This document shows, in pieces, positions 43,045 through 51,851 of a stretch of DNA of 64,000 bases. The notes beneath the pieces were generated by a model that was not told where the DNA came from, did not search any database, and worked only from the letters and a program-made list of their open reading frames with translations. Source of the stretch: Azospirillum fermentarium (GTDB lineage: Bacteria > Pseudomonadota > Alphaproteobacteria > Azospirillales > Azospirillaceae); NCBI RefSeq assembly GCF_025961205.1, contig NZ_JAOQNH010000001.1, positions 1,078,001 to 1,142,000 on the forward strand. Direction: 5' to 3'. Positions within the stretch are counted from its first letter, which is position 1; every line of letters starts with the position of its first letter. A program made the position numbers and the translations under genes.

Positions 43045-43707
43045 GTGAGCAACCTTGGCTATGACGCCGCCCACCTGCTGGGCGCGCTGGTTTTGATGAT
43101 GAGCTTCGCGCTGCTGTACCAGCGGCGGCTGTCGGCGCTGCTCAACGCCTTCACGCTCCAGGCGCTGGCGCTGGCGGCGGCGGCGGCGTGGCAGGGGTAT
43201 GCCCAGCATTCCCACCACCTGTTCATCACCGCCGCCCTGACGCTGGTGCTGAAGGCGGTGGTGATGCCGGTGGCGCTGCGGCGCATCGTGGCCAGGCTGA
43301 ACATCGAGCGCACCATCGAACCGGCCCTGTCCATCGGGCTGACCATGGTGGCGGGGGTGTCGCTGGTCACGCTGTCGATCCTGCTGGTGATGCCGGTGAC
43401 CGAGGACGCCACGGCGCTGACGCGCGAGGATCTGGCGCTGTCGCTGTCGGTGGTGCTGCTGGGCCTGCTGATGATGATCTCCCGCCGCAACGCGGTCAGC
43501 CAGGTGGTGGGCTTCATGTCCATCGAGAACGGGCTGATCCTGGCGGCCATCGGCGTGGCCGGGATGCCCATGATCGTCGAGATGTCCATCGCCTTTTCGG
43601 TGATGGTCGCCTTCATCGTCTTCGGGATCTTCCTGTTCCACATCCGCGAGCGGTTCGACACGCTGGATGTGCACAAGATCGAAACCTTCCGCGGGGAAAG
43701 CCAGTGA
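43045..43707 (+). CDS. hyfE: Hydrogenase-4-like membrane subunit E
   Basis: A 220-residue subunit with about seven helices. The C-terminal half is NuoK-like (VGFMSIENGLILAAIGVAG with the membrane Glu). GTG start after a G-rich ribosome site; its TGA overlaps the hyfF GTG. Part of the ion-pumping arm with HyfB, HyfC and HyfF. Confidence 0.88.
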   Translation: MSNLGYDAAHLLGALVLMMSFALLYQRRLSALLNAFTLQALALAAAAAWQGYAQHSHHLFITAALTLVLKAVVMPVALRRIVARLNIERTIEPALSIGLTMVAGVSLVTLSILLVMPVTEDATALTREDLALSLSVVLLGLLMMISRRNAVSQVVGFMSIENGLILAAIGVAGMPMIVEMSIAFSVMVAFIVFGIFLFHIRERFDTLDVHKIETFRGESQ

Positions 43708-45137
43708 ACCTGATCGCCGTCATCGTGGCTTTGCCGGCCCTGTCCGCCGGGGTGCTGGCGCTGATCCCGTCGTGGCGGGTGGCGGCGTGGGCCAACGTGG
43801 CGGCGGCGGCGGTGACGTTTCTGGTGTCGCTGGGGCTGTTCGCCGGCGACACCGGGGCGGGGTGGCTGTTCATGGTGGATGCCTTCAACATCTACCTCGT
43901 GGTGCTGACCTGCTTCGTGTCGCTGACCACGGCGCTGTTCTCCGCCACCTACATCCGGCACGAGGTGGAGACGGGGCGGCTGAAGGCGCTGAACCTGCGC
44001 TTCTACCACGCCATGTATCAGGCGTTCGTCTTCACCATGCTGCTGGCGCTGTCGGCCAACAACCTGGGCGTCATGTGGGTGGCGGTCGAGGGTGCCACGC
44101 TCACCACCGTGCTGATGGTCAGCCTGTACCGCACCGCCCCGGCCATCGAGGCGGCGTGGAAATACTTCATCCTGTGCGGTGTCGGCATCGCGCTGGCCCT
44201 GTTCGGCACCATCCTGATGTACATGGCGGCGCAGCCGGTGATGGGGCCGGGGCTGCCGGCCATGACCTGGACCGACCTGATGGGCAACATCATCCGGGTC
44301 AACCCCGACATCCTGAACCTGGCCTTCGTCTTCCTGCTGGTGGGGTACGGGACCAAGGTGGGGCTGGCGCCGCTGCACGCGTGGCTGCCCGATGCCCACG
44401 CGGAGGGGCCGACACCCATTTCCGCGGTGCTGTCGGGGCTGCTGCTGAACGTGGCGATCTATGCCGTGCTGCGGTTCAAGATGCTGCTGGCCGCCAACGG
44501 GGCGGCCATGGCGCCGGGGCCGCTGATGGCGGCCATGGGGCTGGCGTCGCTGCTGCTGGCGGCGTTCATGCTGTACCGGCGGCGCGACATCAAGCGCTTC
44601 TTCGCCTACAGCTCCATCGAGCACATGGGCCTCATCACCTTCGCCTTCGGGATGGGCGGGCCGCTGGCGAACTTCGCCGGGCTGCTGCACATGGCGATGC
44701 ACAGCCTGACCAAATCGGCCATCTTCTACGCCGTCGGCCACGTGGCCCAGGCCAAGGGCACCCAGCGCATCGACAAGATCTCCGGCCTGACGGTCAGCCA
44801 CCCGGCGCTGGGCTGGGGTCTGGTGCTGGGGGTGGTGGCCATTGCCGGGATGCCGCCGTTCGGCGTGTTCATGAGCGAGTTTCTGCTGGTGACCTCCACC
44901 TTTGCCCGGCATCCCTGGCTGGCGCTGCTGCTGGTGGCGGGCATTCTGGTGGCGGTGGGCGCCCTGGTGATGCGGGTGCAGCAGATGGCGTTCGGCGCGC
45001 CCGACGGGGCGCCGGTGCCGCTGCACGGGTCGCTGGTGCCGCTGTACGCCCATCTGGCGCTGGTGCTGGTGGCGGGGGTGTGGCTGCCGGAACCCCTGGT
45101 GGCGTGGTTCCGCACCGTCGCCGCCCTGTTGGGCTGA
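43704..45137 (+). CDS. hyfF: Hydrogenase-4-like membrane subunit F (antiporter-like)
   Basis: A 477-residue NuoN/NuoM-like subunit. Motifs: WVAVEGATLTTVLMVSLYR, GYGTKVGLAPLHAWLPDAHA, EGPTPISAVLSGLLL, FFAYSSIEHMGLITF, AGMPPFGVFMSEFLL. It is the second antiporter-like subunit of the complex. GTG start overlaps the hyfE stop (GTGA), so translation is coupled. Confidence 0.92.
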   Translation: MNLIAVIVALPALSAGVLALIPSWRVAAWANVAAAAVTFLVSLGLFAGDTGAGWLFMVDAFNIYLVVLTCFVSLTTALFSATYIRHEVETGRLKALNLRFYHAMYQAFVFTMLLALSANNLGVMWVAVEGATLTTVLMVSLYRTAPAIEAAWKYFILCGVGIALALFGTILMYMAAQPVMGPGLPAMTWTDLMGNIIRVNPDILNLAFVFLLVGYGTKVGLAPLHAWLPDAHAEGPTPISAVLSGLLLNVAIYAVLRFKMLLAANGAAMAPGPLMAAMGLASLLLAAFMLYRRRDIKRFFAYSSIEHMGLITFAFGMGGPLANFAGLLHMAMHSLTKSAIFYAVGHVAQAKGTQRIDKISGLTVSHPALGWGLVLGVVAIAGMPPFGVFMSEFLLVTSTFARHPWLALLLVAGILVAVGALVMRVQQMAFGAPDGAPVPLHGSLVPLYAHLALVLVAGVWLPEPLVAWFRTVAALLG

Positions 45138-45195
45138 AGGGCCGCGACCCCGCCGGCACGTGCCGGCGATTGAGGATCGAGAAAAAGGGTGTTGC

Positions 45196-46749
45196 ATGTA
45201 TGTCGGTGAAGATCCCCTGTTCGGCCTGATGAACCGCATCGGCAAGCCGGTGGACGGGCACCGCCCGTTCCCCCGCTACCGCACCACGCCGGGCGGCTGG
45301 CGCACCCTGTCGGAGGCGCTGGGCGGCAACACCCTTTCGGTGGTCGGATTCTGGGGCGAACCCGCGGCGGTCCATGTGGCCCTGCGCGAGGAACTGTCGG
45401 GCGATGTCGCGGTGGTGTCGCTGGCGTGCCCGGACGGCCATTTCGCGTCGCTCAGCGCCGTGCGCCCGTCGGTGATCCGGCTGGAGCGCACCGCCTGCGA
45501 CCTGTTCGGGCTGGTGGCCGACGGGGCGGTGGACCCGCGGCCCTGGCTGGACCATGGGCAATGGGGCGTGACCCGCCCGCTGGCCGCCGCACCGGGGCCG
45601 GCGGCGGCCGAACCCCAGCGCTATCCCTTCCTGGCCACCGAGGGGGAGGGGCTGCACCAGATCCCCGTCGGCCCGGTGCACGCCGGCATCATCGAGCCCG
45701 GCCATTTCCGCTTCACCGCCAACGGCGAGACGGTGGGACGGCTGGAACAGCGGCTGGGCTATGTGCACAAGGGCATCGAGGGGCTGATGGCCGGGCGCAC
45801 GCCCGATGACGCGGCGCGCATCGCCGCCCGCATCTCCGGTGACGCCACGGTGGCCCATTCCCTGGCCTTCGCCCGCGCGGTGGAAGCGGCGCTGGGCGTG
45901 GCCCCGCCGCCGCGGGCGGTGTGGCTGCGGGCCGTGATGGCGGAGCTGGAGCGCATCGCCAACCACCTGGGCGACATCGGCGCCATCTGCAACGACGCCG
46001 CCTTCGCCTTCATGCTGGCGGAGATGAGCCGGCTGCGCGAGGCGGTGCTGCAGGTCAACGACGCCGTGTTCGGCCACCGGCTGCTGATGGACCGGGTGGT
46101 CCCCGGCGGGGTGGCGGTGGACCTGCCCGACGGCGGCGGCAAACGCATCCTGGATCTGGTGGCCGAGGTGCGCCGCCGCTTCCCGCCGCTGGTGGCGGTG
46201 TATGAATCCTCGGCCTCGCTGCAGGACCGCACGGTGGGCACCGGCACCGTGTCCATCGGGCTGGTCAACCGCTTCGGGGCCGGCGGCCACGTGGGGCGGG
46301 CGGCGGGCCGGGGGCAGGACGCGCGGCGCTCGCCGGGCTATGCGCCCTATGACGATCTCGATTTCGAAATCCCGGTGCTGACCGCCGGCGACGTCAACGC
46401 GCGGGTGTGGGTGCGCATCCGCGAGGTGGAACAGAGCCTGTCGCTGGTGGAACAGATGATCCGCCGCATGCCCGGCGTGCCGCGCGACAGCCACGGCGCC
46501 ACGCCGCTGCCCCGGCTGGACCTGCCGGCCCAGGGCGGCGAAGGGATGGCGCTGGTGGAATCCTTCCGCGGTGAGATCATGACCTGGGTGCGGCTGGCGG
46601 ACGATGGCACGGTGGCCCGCTGCCACCCGCGCGACCCGTCGTGGTTCCAATGGCCGCTGCTGGAGGCGGCCATCGAGGGGAACATCGTTGCCGATTTCCC
46701 CTTGTGCAACAAATCCTTCAACGGCTCCTATTCCGGCCACGATCTCTGA
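45196..46749 (+). CDS. hyfG: Hydrogenase-4-like large subunit lacking NiFe-ligand cysteines
   Basis: A 517-residue fusion of a NuoC-like domain (about 1-140) and a NuoD/hydrogenase-large-subunit domain (about 150-517, starting GPVHAGIIEPGHFRF). In [NiFe] hydrogenases two CxxC motifs hold the metal. Here the first reads S214-G-D-A217 (RISGDATVAHSL) and the second reads S482-W-F-Q485 (RDPSWFQWPLLEAA), so all four ligands are missing. It cannot carry a standard NiFe site. This places the complex with the Ehr group between hydrogenases and complex I; the reaction is unknown. Confidence 0.9.
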   Translation: MYVGEDPLFGLMNRIGKPVDGHRPFPRYRTTPGGWRTLSEALGGNTLSVVGFWGEPAAVHVALREELSGDVAVVSLACPDGHFASLSAVRPSVIRLERTACDLFGLVADGAVDPRPWLDHGQWGVTRPLAAAPGPAAAEPQRYPFLATEGEGLHQIPVGPVHAGIIEPGHFRFTANGETVGRLEQRLGYVHKGIEGLMAGRTPDDAARIAARISGDATVAHSLAFARAVEAALGVAPPPRAVWLRAVMAELERIANHLGDIGAICNDAAFAFMLAEMSRLREAVLQVNDAVFGHRLLMDRVVPGGVAVDLPDGGGKRILDLVAEVRRRFPPLVAVYESSASLQDRTVGTGTVSIGLVNRFGAGGHVGRAAGRGQDARRSPGYAPYDDLDFEIPVLTAGDVNARVWVRIREVEQSLSLVEQMIRRMPGVPRDSHGATPLPRLDLPAQGGEGMALVESFRGEIMTWVRLADDGTVARCHPRDPSWFQWPLLEAAIEGNIVADFPLCNKSFNGSYSGHDL

Positions 46750-46762
46750 CGGGGGACGGGAC

Positions 46763-47347
46763 ATGCTCAAGCACATCTGGACGGCGCTGACCGGCGGCCC
46801 GGTGACCGCCGCCCCGCCCCCGCTGGACACCGGCGCGCTGGCGCAACTGTGCGACGCGGAACTGGCCGGGCGGCTGGACGCGGCGGCCCACCGACGGCTG
46901 GGCCGCAGCCTGTCGATCCGTGCGGTGGACGCCGGCTCGTGCAACGGGTGCGAGCTGGAAATCCACGCGCTGAACAACCCCGTCTATGATCTGGAGCGCT
47001 ACGGCATCCGCTTCGTGGCATCCCCCCGTCATGCCGACGTGCTGCTGGTCACCGGCCCGGTGACGAAGAACATGGCCGAGGCGCTGCGCCGCACGTGGGA
47101 CGCCACACCCGATCCCAAATGGGTGGTGGCGTGCGGTGATTGCGCCTGCACGGGCGGGGTGTTCGCCGGCTCCTATGCCTGTGCCGGGCCGGTGGAAAGC
47201 GTCATTCCGGTGGACCTGAAACTGCCCGGCTGTCCGCCGCCGCCGCGGCTGCTGCTGGCCGGGCTGCTGGCGCTCCTGGAATCCAGCGCCGAGCCGCTGT
47301 CCGCCATCGCCCCGTCCGTGGCCGCTCAGGGCCAGAGCCGCCCGTAA
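46763..47347 (+). CDS. hyfI: Hydrogenase-4-like small subunit (Fe-S, NuoB-like)
   Basis: A 194-residue NuoB/HycG-type subunit. Proximal [4Fe-4S] ligands are likely C60 and C63 (GSCNGCELE), one of C124/C127/C129 (ACGDCACTGG) and C157 (LPGCPPPP), with C140 extra. So the electron-transfer cluster seems kept although the large-subunit metal site is lost. Last gene of the cluster; its 3' end overlaps the convergent gene by 22 bp. No HyfH/NuoI-type ferredoxin subunit is encoded nearby. Confidence 0.9.
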   Translation: MLKHIWTALTGGPVTAAPPPLDTGALAQLCDAELAGRLDAAAHRRLGRSLSIRAVDAGSCNGCELEIHALNNPVYDLERYGIRFVASPRHADVLLVTGPVTKNMAEALRRTWDATPDPKWVVACGDCACTGGVFAGSYACAGPVESVIPVDLKLPGCPPPPRLLLAGLLALLESSAEPLSAIAPSVAAQGQSRP

Positions 47348-48936
47348 TCGCTGCCGTTCACCCGGTGGGCCGGCGGGGCGGCGGTCATCAGCGCCGCGGC
47401 GTCGCTGCGCTGATCGGCGGACGCGGCGGCGGGGCGGGCGCCCCGCTCCTCCACCGAGCGCAGCAGACCGGTCAGGGTGGGTTCGCCCGGCAGCACCCGC
47501 AGGCCCCGTTCGTAGAAACGGCGGGCATCCTCCGCATTGCCGGTGCGCTCGGCCAGCAGGCCCCAGCGGCGGTAGGTGTCGGCCATGGCCTCCAGCAATT
47601 CCCGCACCGCCGGGGCGTCGGGGACTTCCGCCTGCATCTGATGCACGGTTTCCAGCGCGTTGTCGCCCGGCGGGGTGGTCAGCCGCTTGGCCGCCATCTG
47701 CTGCCGCGCCACCTCCTCCAGCGCCTGGAGCCGCTGAAGCCGGGCCGGGTCGGCCGTCGGCACCGGGGGCGGCGGGTCTGGCAGCACCGTGGGGGCGGCG
47801 GTGGCCGCGGGTGGCACGGCGTGCGGCAGGGCAGCGGGCGGGGCCGCCGCCGTCGGGGGCAGCGCGGGCGGCGGGCCGGCCGGCACGGTGGGGTGAACGG
47901 GTGCGGCCATAGGCGTCGGGGGAAGGGGCGCCGGGGAAAGGGGCGCCGGGGCAACGGCGGGCGGGGCCGGGGTCTCGGGGACGGCCAGCGCCACCATGCG
48001 GTTTTCGTCCACCACGGGTTCCCACAGGGCCGACACGCGGGCCTGGGCCTCTTGCATCCAGGCTCCGGCGGTGGCCGTTGCGGTTGCGGCGGCAGCGCTC
48101 ACCCGGTCCTTCCACGGCCCATCGGGCAGGGACAGGGCAAGGCCGGTGCCGGCGGCGGCCAGCAGGACGAAGCCGGTGATCCACGCCCCCACGGGCGAGC
48201 GGCCGCCGCGTTCCAGCGGTGTGACGGTGGGAAACACCATCGGTTCGGAAACCGCCGTCTGGGGAACCGGCGGCCCGGCGCCATCGTCCTCATCCCGCAG
48301 AGGGGCCGGGGGCCGGGCCGTGGCGGTGGGGCGGGGGGCCGGGGCGGGGCCGTCCAGCCGGTAGACCACGCCCAGGTCGCGCACGGCGCGGTCGAGGCCG
48401 GGGCGGGACAGGGTGCGCTCAAGCTCCCCATCGCCGCTCAGCAGGATTTGCAGGAACCGGCCATGGGCGGTTTCCTCCCGGCTCAGGTCCATCAGGTCGG
48501 CCAGGGTGGCGGGGGACAGGTGGTGCGCCGCCTCCACGGCCAGCACGCCGCTCCCGGCGAAATCCAGCCGCTCGTCGAGGGTTGCCACCAGCGTTTCGAA
48601 ATCCTCCGGTGCGGCACCGGGGGCGAAGGCGGCGGCCCCGCCCTGGCGGATCAGATCCTCCACATCCGCGCCGGGGCGGGCGACGGCGGCCAGGACCAGC
48701 GCGCCGTCGGCGGCGGCGCGGGCGGCGGCGGCCCCGGCGACACCGGGGCGCACGCCGGCCCCGCCGGTCAGCACCAAGAGCCGGCGGCGTCCCAGCAGAG
48801 CCAGCAGCAGCCCGTCGAGCACCGCCTGTTCCGGCGGCGCCAGGCTGCGGGCCGGCGGGGGAAAGGCGGGGCCGGGGGCGGTGGTGCTGCGGGCGCGGCG
48901 GGCGTTGCGTTCCATCGGCGTCGAATCCTCTTTCAT
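47326..48936 (-). CDS. ExeA-like membrane protein with degenerate ATPase and C-terminal repeats
   Basis: About 536 residues. The N-terminal 180 resemble ExeA/GspA-type AAA ATPases (LLVLTGGAGVRPG, GSGVLAVEAAHHLSPATL, LQILLSGDGELERTL), but the Walker A Lys is lost, so ATP hydrolysis is doubtful. One membrane helix near residue 290 (WITGFVLLAAAGTGLALSL) is followed by a long Pro/Ala linker (about 345-420) and a C-terminal TPR-like region (about 450-510). Probably spans the inner membrane with a periplasmic C-terminus, perhaps in envelope assembly. Starts at 48936 or 48915 are both possible. Confidence 0.6.
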   Translation of the reverse strand: MKEDSTPMERNARRARSTTAPGPAFPPPARSLAPPEQAVLDGLLLALLGRRRLLVLTGGAGVRPGVAGAAAARAAADGALVLAAVARPGADVEDLIRQGGAAAFAPGAAPEDFETLVATLDERLDFAGSGVLAVEAAHHLSPATLADLMDLSREETAHGRFLQILLSGDGELERTLSRPGLDRAVRDLGVVYRLDGPAPAPRPTATARPPAPLRDEDDGAGPPVPQTAVSEPMVFPTVTPLERGGRSPVGAWITGFVLLAAAGTGLALSLPDGPWKDRVSAAAATATATAGAWMQEAQARVSALWEPVVDENRMVALAVPETPAPPAVAPAPLSPAPLPPTPMAAPVHPTVPAGPPPALPPTAAAPPAALPHAVPPAATAAPTVLPDPPPPVPTADPARLQRLQALEEVARQQMAAKRLTTPPGDNALETVHQMQAEVPDAPAVRELLEAMADTYRRWGLLAERTGNAEDARRFYERGLRVLPGEPTLTGLLRSVEERGARPAAASADQRSDAAALMTAAPPAHRVNGSDYGRLWP

Positions 48937-49140
48937 CCCGGTGGGGAACGGGGACCGCACCGATCCTATCCCGCCCGCGCAACCGCCGTGGCGGCGCAGA
49001 AGGTGGGGCCGCACGCCTCTTACGGACGGGAAGAAGGGGTGGGATAGGGCAGGGGGACTAGCCTCCGCCCCCGCCCGCGGTATAGCGTGCGGCGAGGCGG
49101 GATGGCCCGCCCCTTGCTTTCGTGATCCCCGATCAGTCCC

Positions 49141-50061
49141 ATGCGCATTGGAATCGACCTGGGCGGTACCAAGATCGCCGCCATCGCCCTCGACGCCCCG
49201 CCGGACGGCGGCTCCGGCGGCCCGTCCGCGGACGGGGCGGAACGGGCCCGCGCCCGCACCTTCACCCCCACCGGCTACGCCGGCACCCTGTCGGCCCTGG
49301 CCCATGTGGTGGCCGAGGTGGAGCAGGCCGCCGGGAAACGCGCCGAACGGGTCGGGCTGTGCCTGCCCGGCGTGGTGGACGGGGCGGCGGGCCGGGTGCG
49401 GGCGGTCAACCTGCCCTGGCTGGACGGGCATCCGCTGGCCGCCGATCTGGCCGTGGTGCTGGGCCGCCCGGTGGCCATGGCCAACGACGGCGATTGCTTC
49501 ACCCTGTCGGAATCGGTGGACGGGGCGGCGGCGGGGGCTGCGGTGGTCTATGGCGTCATCCTGGGCACCGGGGTCGGCGGCGGTCTGGTGGTGGACGGGC
49601 GCATCCGCGCCGGGGCCAACGCGCTGGCCGGCGAATGGGGCCATCTGCCCTTGCCGTGGCGGGGGGAGGCCGACGGTCCCCCCCTGCGCTGCGGCTGCGG
49701 GCGGATGGGCTGCATCGAAACCGTGCTGAGCGGCGCCGGCCTGTCGGCCCTGCACGCCCACCACACCGGCCAGGATCTGGAACCGCCGGCCATCGCCGCG
49801 CGGGCCGTGTCCGGCGACGCGGCGGCGGCCCTGACCCTGGAGCGTCACGCCGACGCGCTGGCCCGCGCGCTGGTGACGCTGGTGCAGGTGCTGGACCCCG
49901 ATGTCATCGTGGCCGGCGGGGGCCTGAGCGGGCTGCCCGGCCTGGAAGAGGCCGTCATGGGGGGATGGGGGCGGTATGCCCTGTCCGGTTCCTTGCGCAC
50001 CCGTTTCGTCCGGGCCCGGCACGGGGCGGAAAGCGGGATGCGCGGGGCGGCGTGGCTGTGA
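49141..50061 (+). CDS. ROK-family sugar kinase
   Basis: A 306-residue ROK kinase. IGIDLGGTKIAAIAL (ATP phosphate loop), catalytic Asp in MANDGDCFTLSE, ILGTGVGGGLVVDG, the zinc cluster CGCGRMGCIE and GEWGHLPLPW. Phosphorylates a hexose such as fructose, glucose or N-acetylglucosamine; the substrate is uncertain. Convergent with hemW, 72 bp apart. No helix-turn-helix extension, so an enzyme rather than a repressor. Confidence 0.88.
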   Translation: MRIGIDLGGTKIAAIALDAPPDGGSGGPSADGAERARARTFTPTGYAGTLSALAHVVAEVEQAAGKRAERVGLCLPGVVDGAAGRVRAVNLPWLDGHPLAADLAVVLGRPVAMANDGDCFTLSESVDGAAAGAAVVYGVILGTGVGGGLVVDGRIRAGANALAGEWGHLPLPWRGEADGPPLRCGCGRMGCIETVLSGAGLSALHAHHTGQDLEPPAIAARAVSGDAAAALTLERHADALARALVTLVQVLDPDVIVAGGGLSGLPGLEEAVMGGWGRYALSGSLRTRFVRARHGAESGMRGAAWL

Positions 50062-50133
50062 AAGACAGGGCTGGGGCGGCTGCCCCAGGCCCCGCCCGGA
50101 AAGCACGGCTTCCCGGACCCATCAGGTTTTTTC

Positions 50134-51282
50134 TTACGGCAAAAGGCTCGCCAGGACGGCGTTGAGGCGGACGCGGCCTTCGGGGGTGGCGGTTACCCGT
50201 TCACCGTCGTCGGTCAGGAAGCCGCCGGATATCAGACGGGCCAGGGCCGCGGCGTCCACCGCGCTCCGCCCGCCCAGACGCGCCCACGGCACCCCTTCGG
50301 TCAGGCGCAGGCCCATCATCAGCGCTTCCGTCGTCCGGGCATCGGGGGGAATGGAGTCGGGGGCGTGGCCGCCGTGGCCGTCCCGCTCCACCCGGTCCAG
50401 CCACACCTCGGGCGCGCGGTGGCCGCGGGTGGCCCATTTCTCCCCGTCCAGGGTCAGCCGCCCATGGGCGCCGGGGCCGATGCCCACGTAATCGCCATAG
50501 CGCCAATAGGTCAGGTTGTGGCGCGACTCCTCCCCCGGACGGGCGTGGTTCGACACCTCATAGGCCGGCAGGCCGGCATCGGCCAGAACCTCCTGCGTCA
50601 CGTCGTAGAGGGCGCCGGCCAGATCCTCGTCGGGCAGGGTGAAATCGCCGCGGGCGTGGGCGGGATGGAACGCCGTCCCCTCCTCGATGGTCAACTGATA
50701 GACCGACAGGTGCCCCACCGCGAACGCCAGCGCCCGCGCCATTTCCGCCCGCCACGCCGCCACCGTCTGGCCGGGACGGGCATAGATCAGATCGAAGGAA
50801 AAACGGGGGAAGGTGGATGCGGCCAGCCGCACCGCCGCCAGCGCCTCATCTGAGTCGTGCTGGCGCCCGAGGAACCGCAGGTCCGAGTCGTTCAAAGCCT
50901 GGATGCCCAGCGAGACCCGGTTTACGCCCGCGGCACGAAAATTACGAAAACGTCCGGCTTCCACCGATGTCGGATTAGCTTCCAGGGTAATTTCCGCACC
51001 TTCCGCCAAGGTCCAGCGTGCCGCGATGCGGTCGATGACGGCAGCAGCCGTTTCCGGCTCCATCAGTGACGGTGTGCCACCGCCGAAGAACACCGAAGTC
51101 ACCGTTCGGCCCGGTGTGCTGGCCGCGTAATAATCCAGTTCCCGCAGCAGACCGCGGCGCCACCGCTCCTGGTCGATGTTGGCGCGGACGTGGCTGTTGA
51201 AATCGCAATACGGGCATTTCGACCGGCAGAACGGCCAATGGACGTAGATGGCGAAACCGGCGTCACCGGCTTTGTTGCTCAT
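50134..51282 (-). CDS. hemW: HemW, haem chaperone (radical SAM)
   Basis: A 382-residue radical-SAM protein related to HemN. The cluster motif is HWPFCRSKCPYCDFNSH (CxxxCxxC), followed by FFGGGTPSLM and EANPTSVE. HemW proteins bind haem and deliver it to membrane respiratory enzymes rather than acting as coproporphyrinogen oxidase. The ATG at 51282 fits the family; GTG 51318 would add a short extension. In many alphaproteobacteria it follows rph and rdgB directly; here a small secreted-protein gene intervenes. Confidence 0.93.
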   Translation of the reverse strand: MSNKAGDAGFAIYVHWPFCRSKCPYCDFNSHVRANIDQERWRRGLLRELDYYAASTPGRTVTSVFFGGGTPSLMEPETAAAVIDRIAARWTLAEGAEITLEANPTSVEAGRFRNFRAAGVNRVSLGIQALNDSDLRFLGRQHDSDEALAAVRLAASTFPRFSFDLIYARPGQTVAAWRAEMARALAFAVGHLSVYQLTIEEGTAFHPAHARGDFTLPDEDLAGALYDVTQEVLADAGLPAYEVSNHARPGEESRHNLTYWRYGDYVGIGPGAHGRLTLDGEKWATRGHRAPEVWLDRVERDGHGGHAPDSIPPDARTTEALMMGLRLTEGVPWARLGGRSAVDAAALARLISGGFLTDDGERVTATPEGRVRLNAVLASLLP

Positions 51283-51341
51283 GGCGAAGTTTTCCACAGA
51301 CCGGCCCAGATCGTTCACTCTCTAAAGAGATTAACCCATTC

Positions 51342-51371
51342 TTGACAGCAAAAAGTTACCGCGGCGTAGAT
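51342..51371 (+). promoter_or_regulatory. Candidate promoter of the small secreted protein
   Basis: A perfect TTGACA (51342-51347) lies upstream of a weak -10 (around GTAGAT, 51366-51371). A small palindrome TCTCTAAAGAGA lies at 51319-51330. Confidence 0.4.
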
Positions 51372-51399
51372 GAGCGACCACCATTTCTGGAGAGACTCC

Positions 51400-51768
51400 A
51401 TGCGTTCGGCCTTCCTGTCGCTCGCCGCTGCCGCGTTCGCCCTGACCCTGACTTCGACCGGCGCCATGGCCGGCCAGCAGGACTTCAGCATCGTCAACAA
51501 GACCGGCTATCCGATCAAGCACATCTATGTGTCGGAGGCCAACAACAACAGCTGGGATGAAGACGTCCTGGGCCGCGATGTGCTGAACGACAGCGAATCC
51601 TTCGACCTGCAGTTCGGCAAGGCTGAAAAGACCTGTAAGTGGGACATGAAGGTCACCTACGACGACGGTGAAAGCGCCATCTGGGAAGACCTGAACCTCT
51701 GCCAGATCAGCAAGCTGACCCTGAAGTGGAATCAGAAGACCGGCGTGACCTCGGCCACCGCCGAGTAA
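51400..51768 (+). CDS. Small secreted protein, unknown function
   Basis: A 122-residue protein with a signal peptide cleaved after GAMA (about residue 24). The mature part starts GQQDFSIVNKTGYPIKHIYV, then NNSWDEDVLGRDVL and two Cys (KTCKWDMKV, NLCQISKL) that may form a disulfide. Such proteins are common in alphaproteobacteria and sometimes mislabelled as metabolic enzymes; function unknown. GGAGAG precedes the ATG at 51400. It lies against the strand of hemW/rdgB/rph. Confidence 0.8.
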   Translation: MRSAFLSLAAAAFALTLTSTGAMAGQQDFSIVNKTGYPIKHIYVSEANNNSWDEDVLGRDVLNDSESFDLQFGKAEKTCKWDMKVTYDDGESAIWEDLNLCQISKLTLKWNQKTGVTSATAE

Positions 51769-51797
51769 ACGGCATCGGCCTGTTCCACGTGTGACGG

Positions 51798-51834
51798 AAA
51801 CGCCCCCGGCTCCATCCACCGGGGGCGTTTTCGT
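51798..51834. terminator. Bidirectional terminator
   Basis: AAACGCCCCCGG (51798-51809) and CCGGGGGCGTTT (51819-51830) form a perfect 12-bp stem with T-rich ends on both strands, serving the small secreted gene and the convergent rdgB. Confidence 0.8.
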
Positions 51835-51851
51835 GTCGGCGCCCACCGATT

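Noticed and set aside
39883..47347. A functional NiFe hydrogenase or formate hydrogenlyase
   Set aside because: All four metal-ligand cysteines are missing in the large subunit, and no maturation or formate dehydrogenase genes are nearby.
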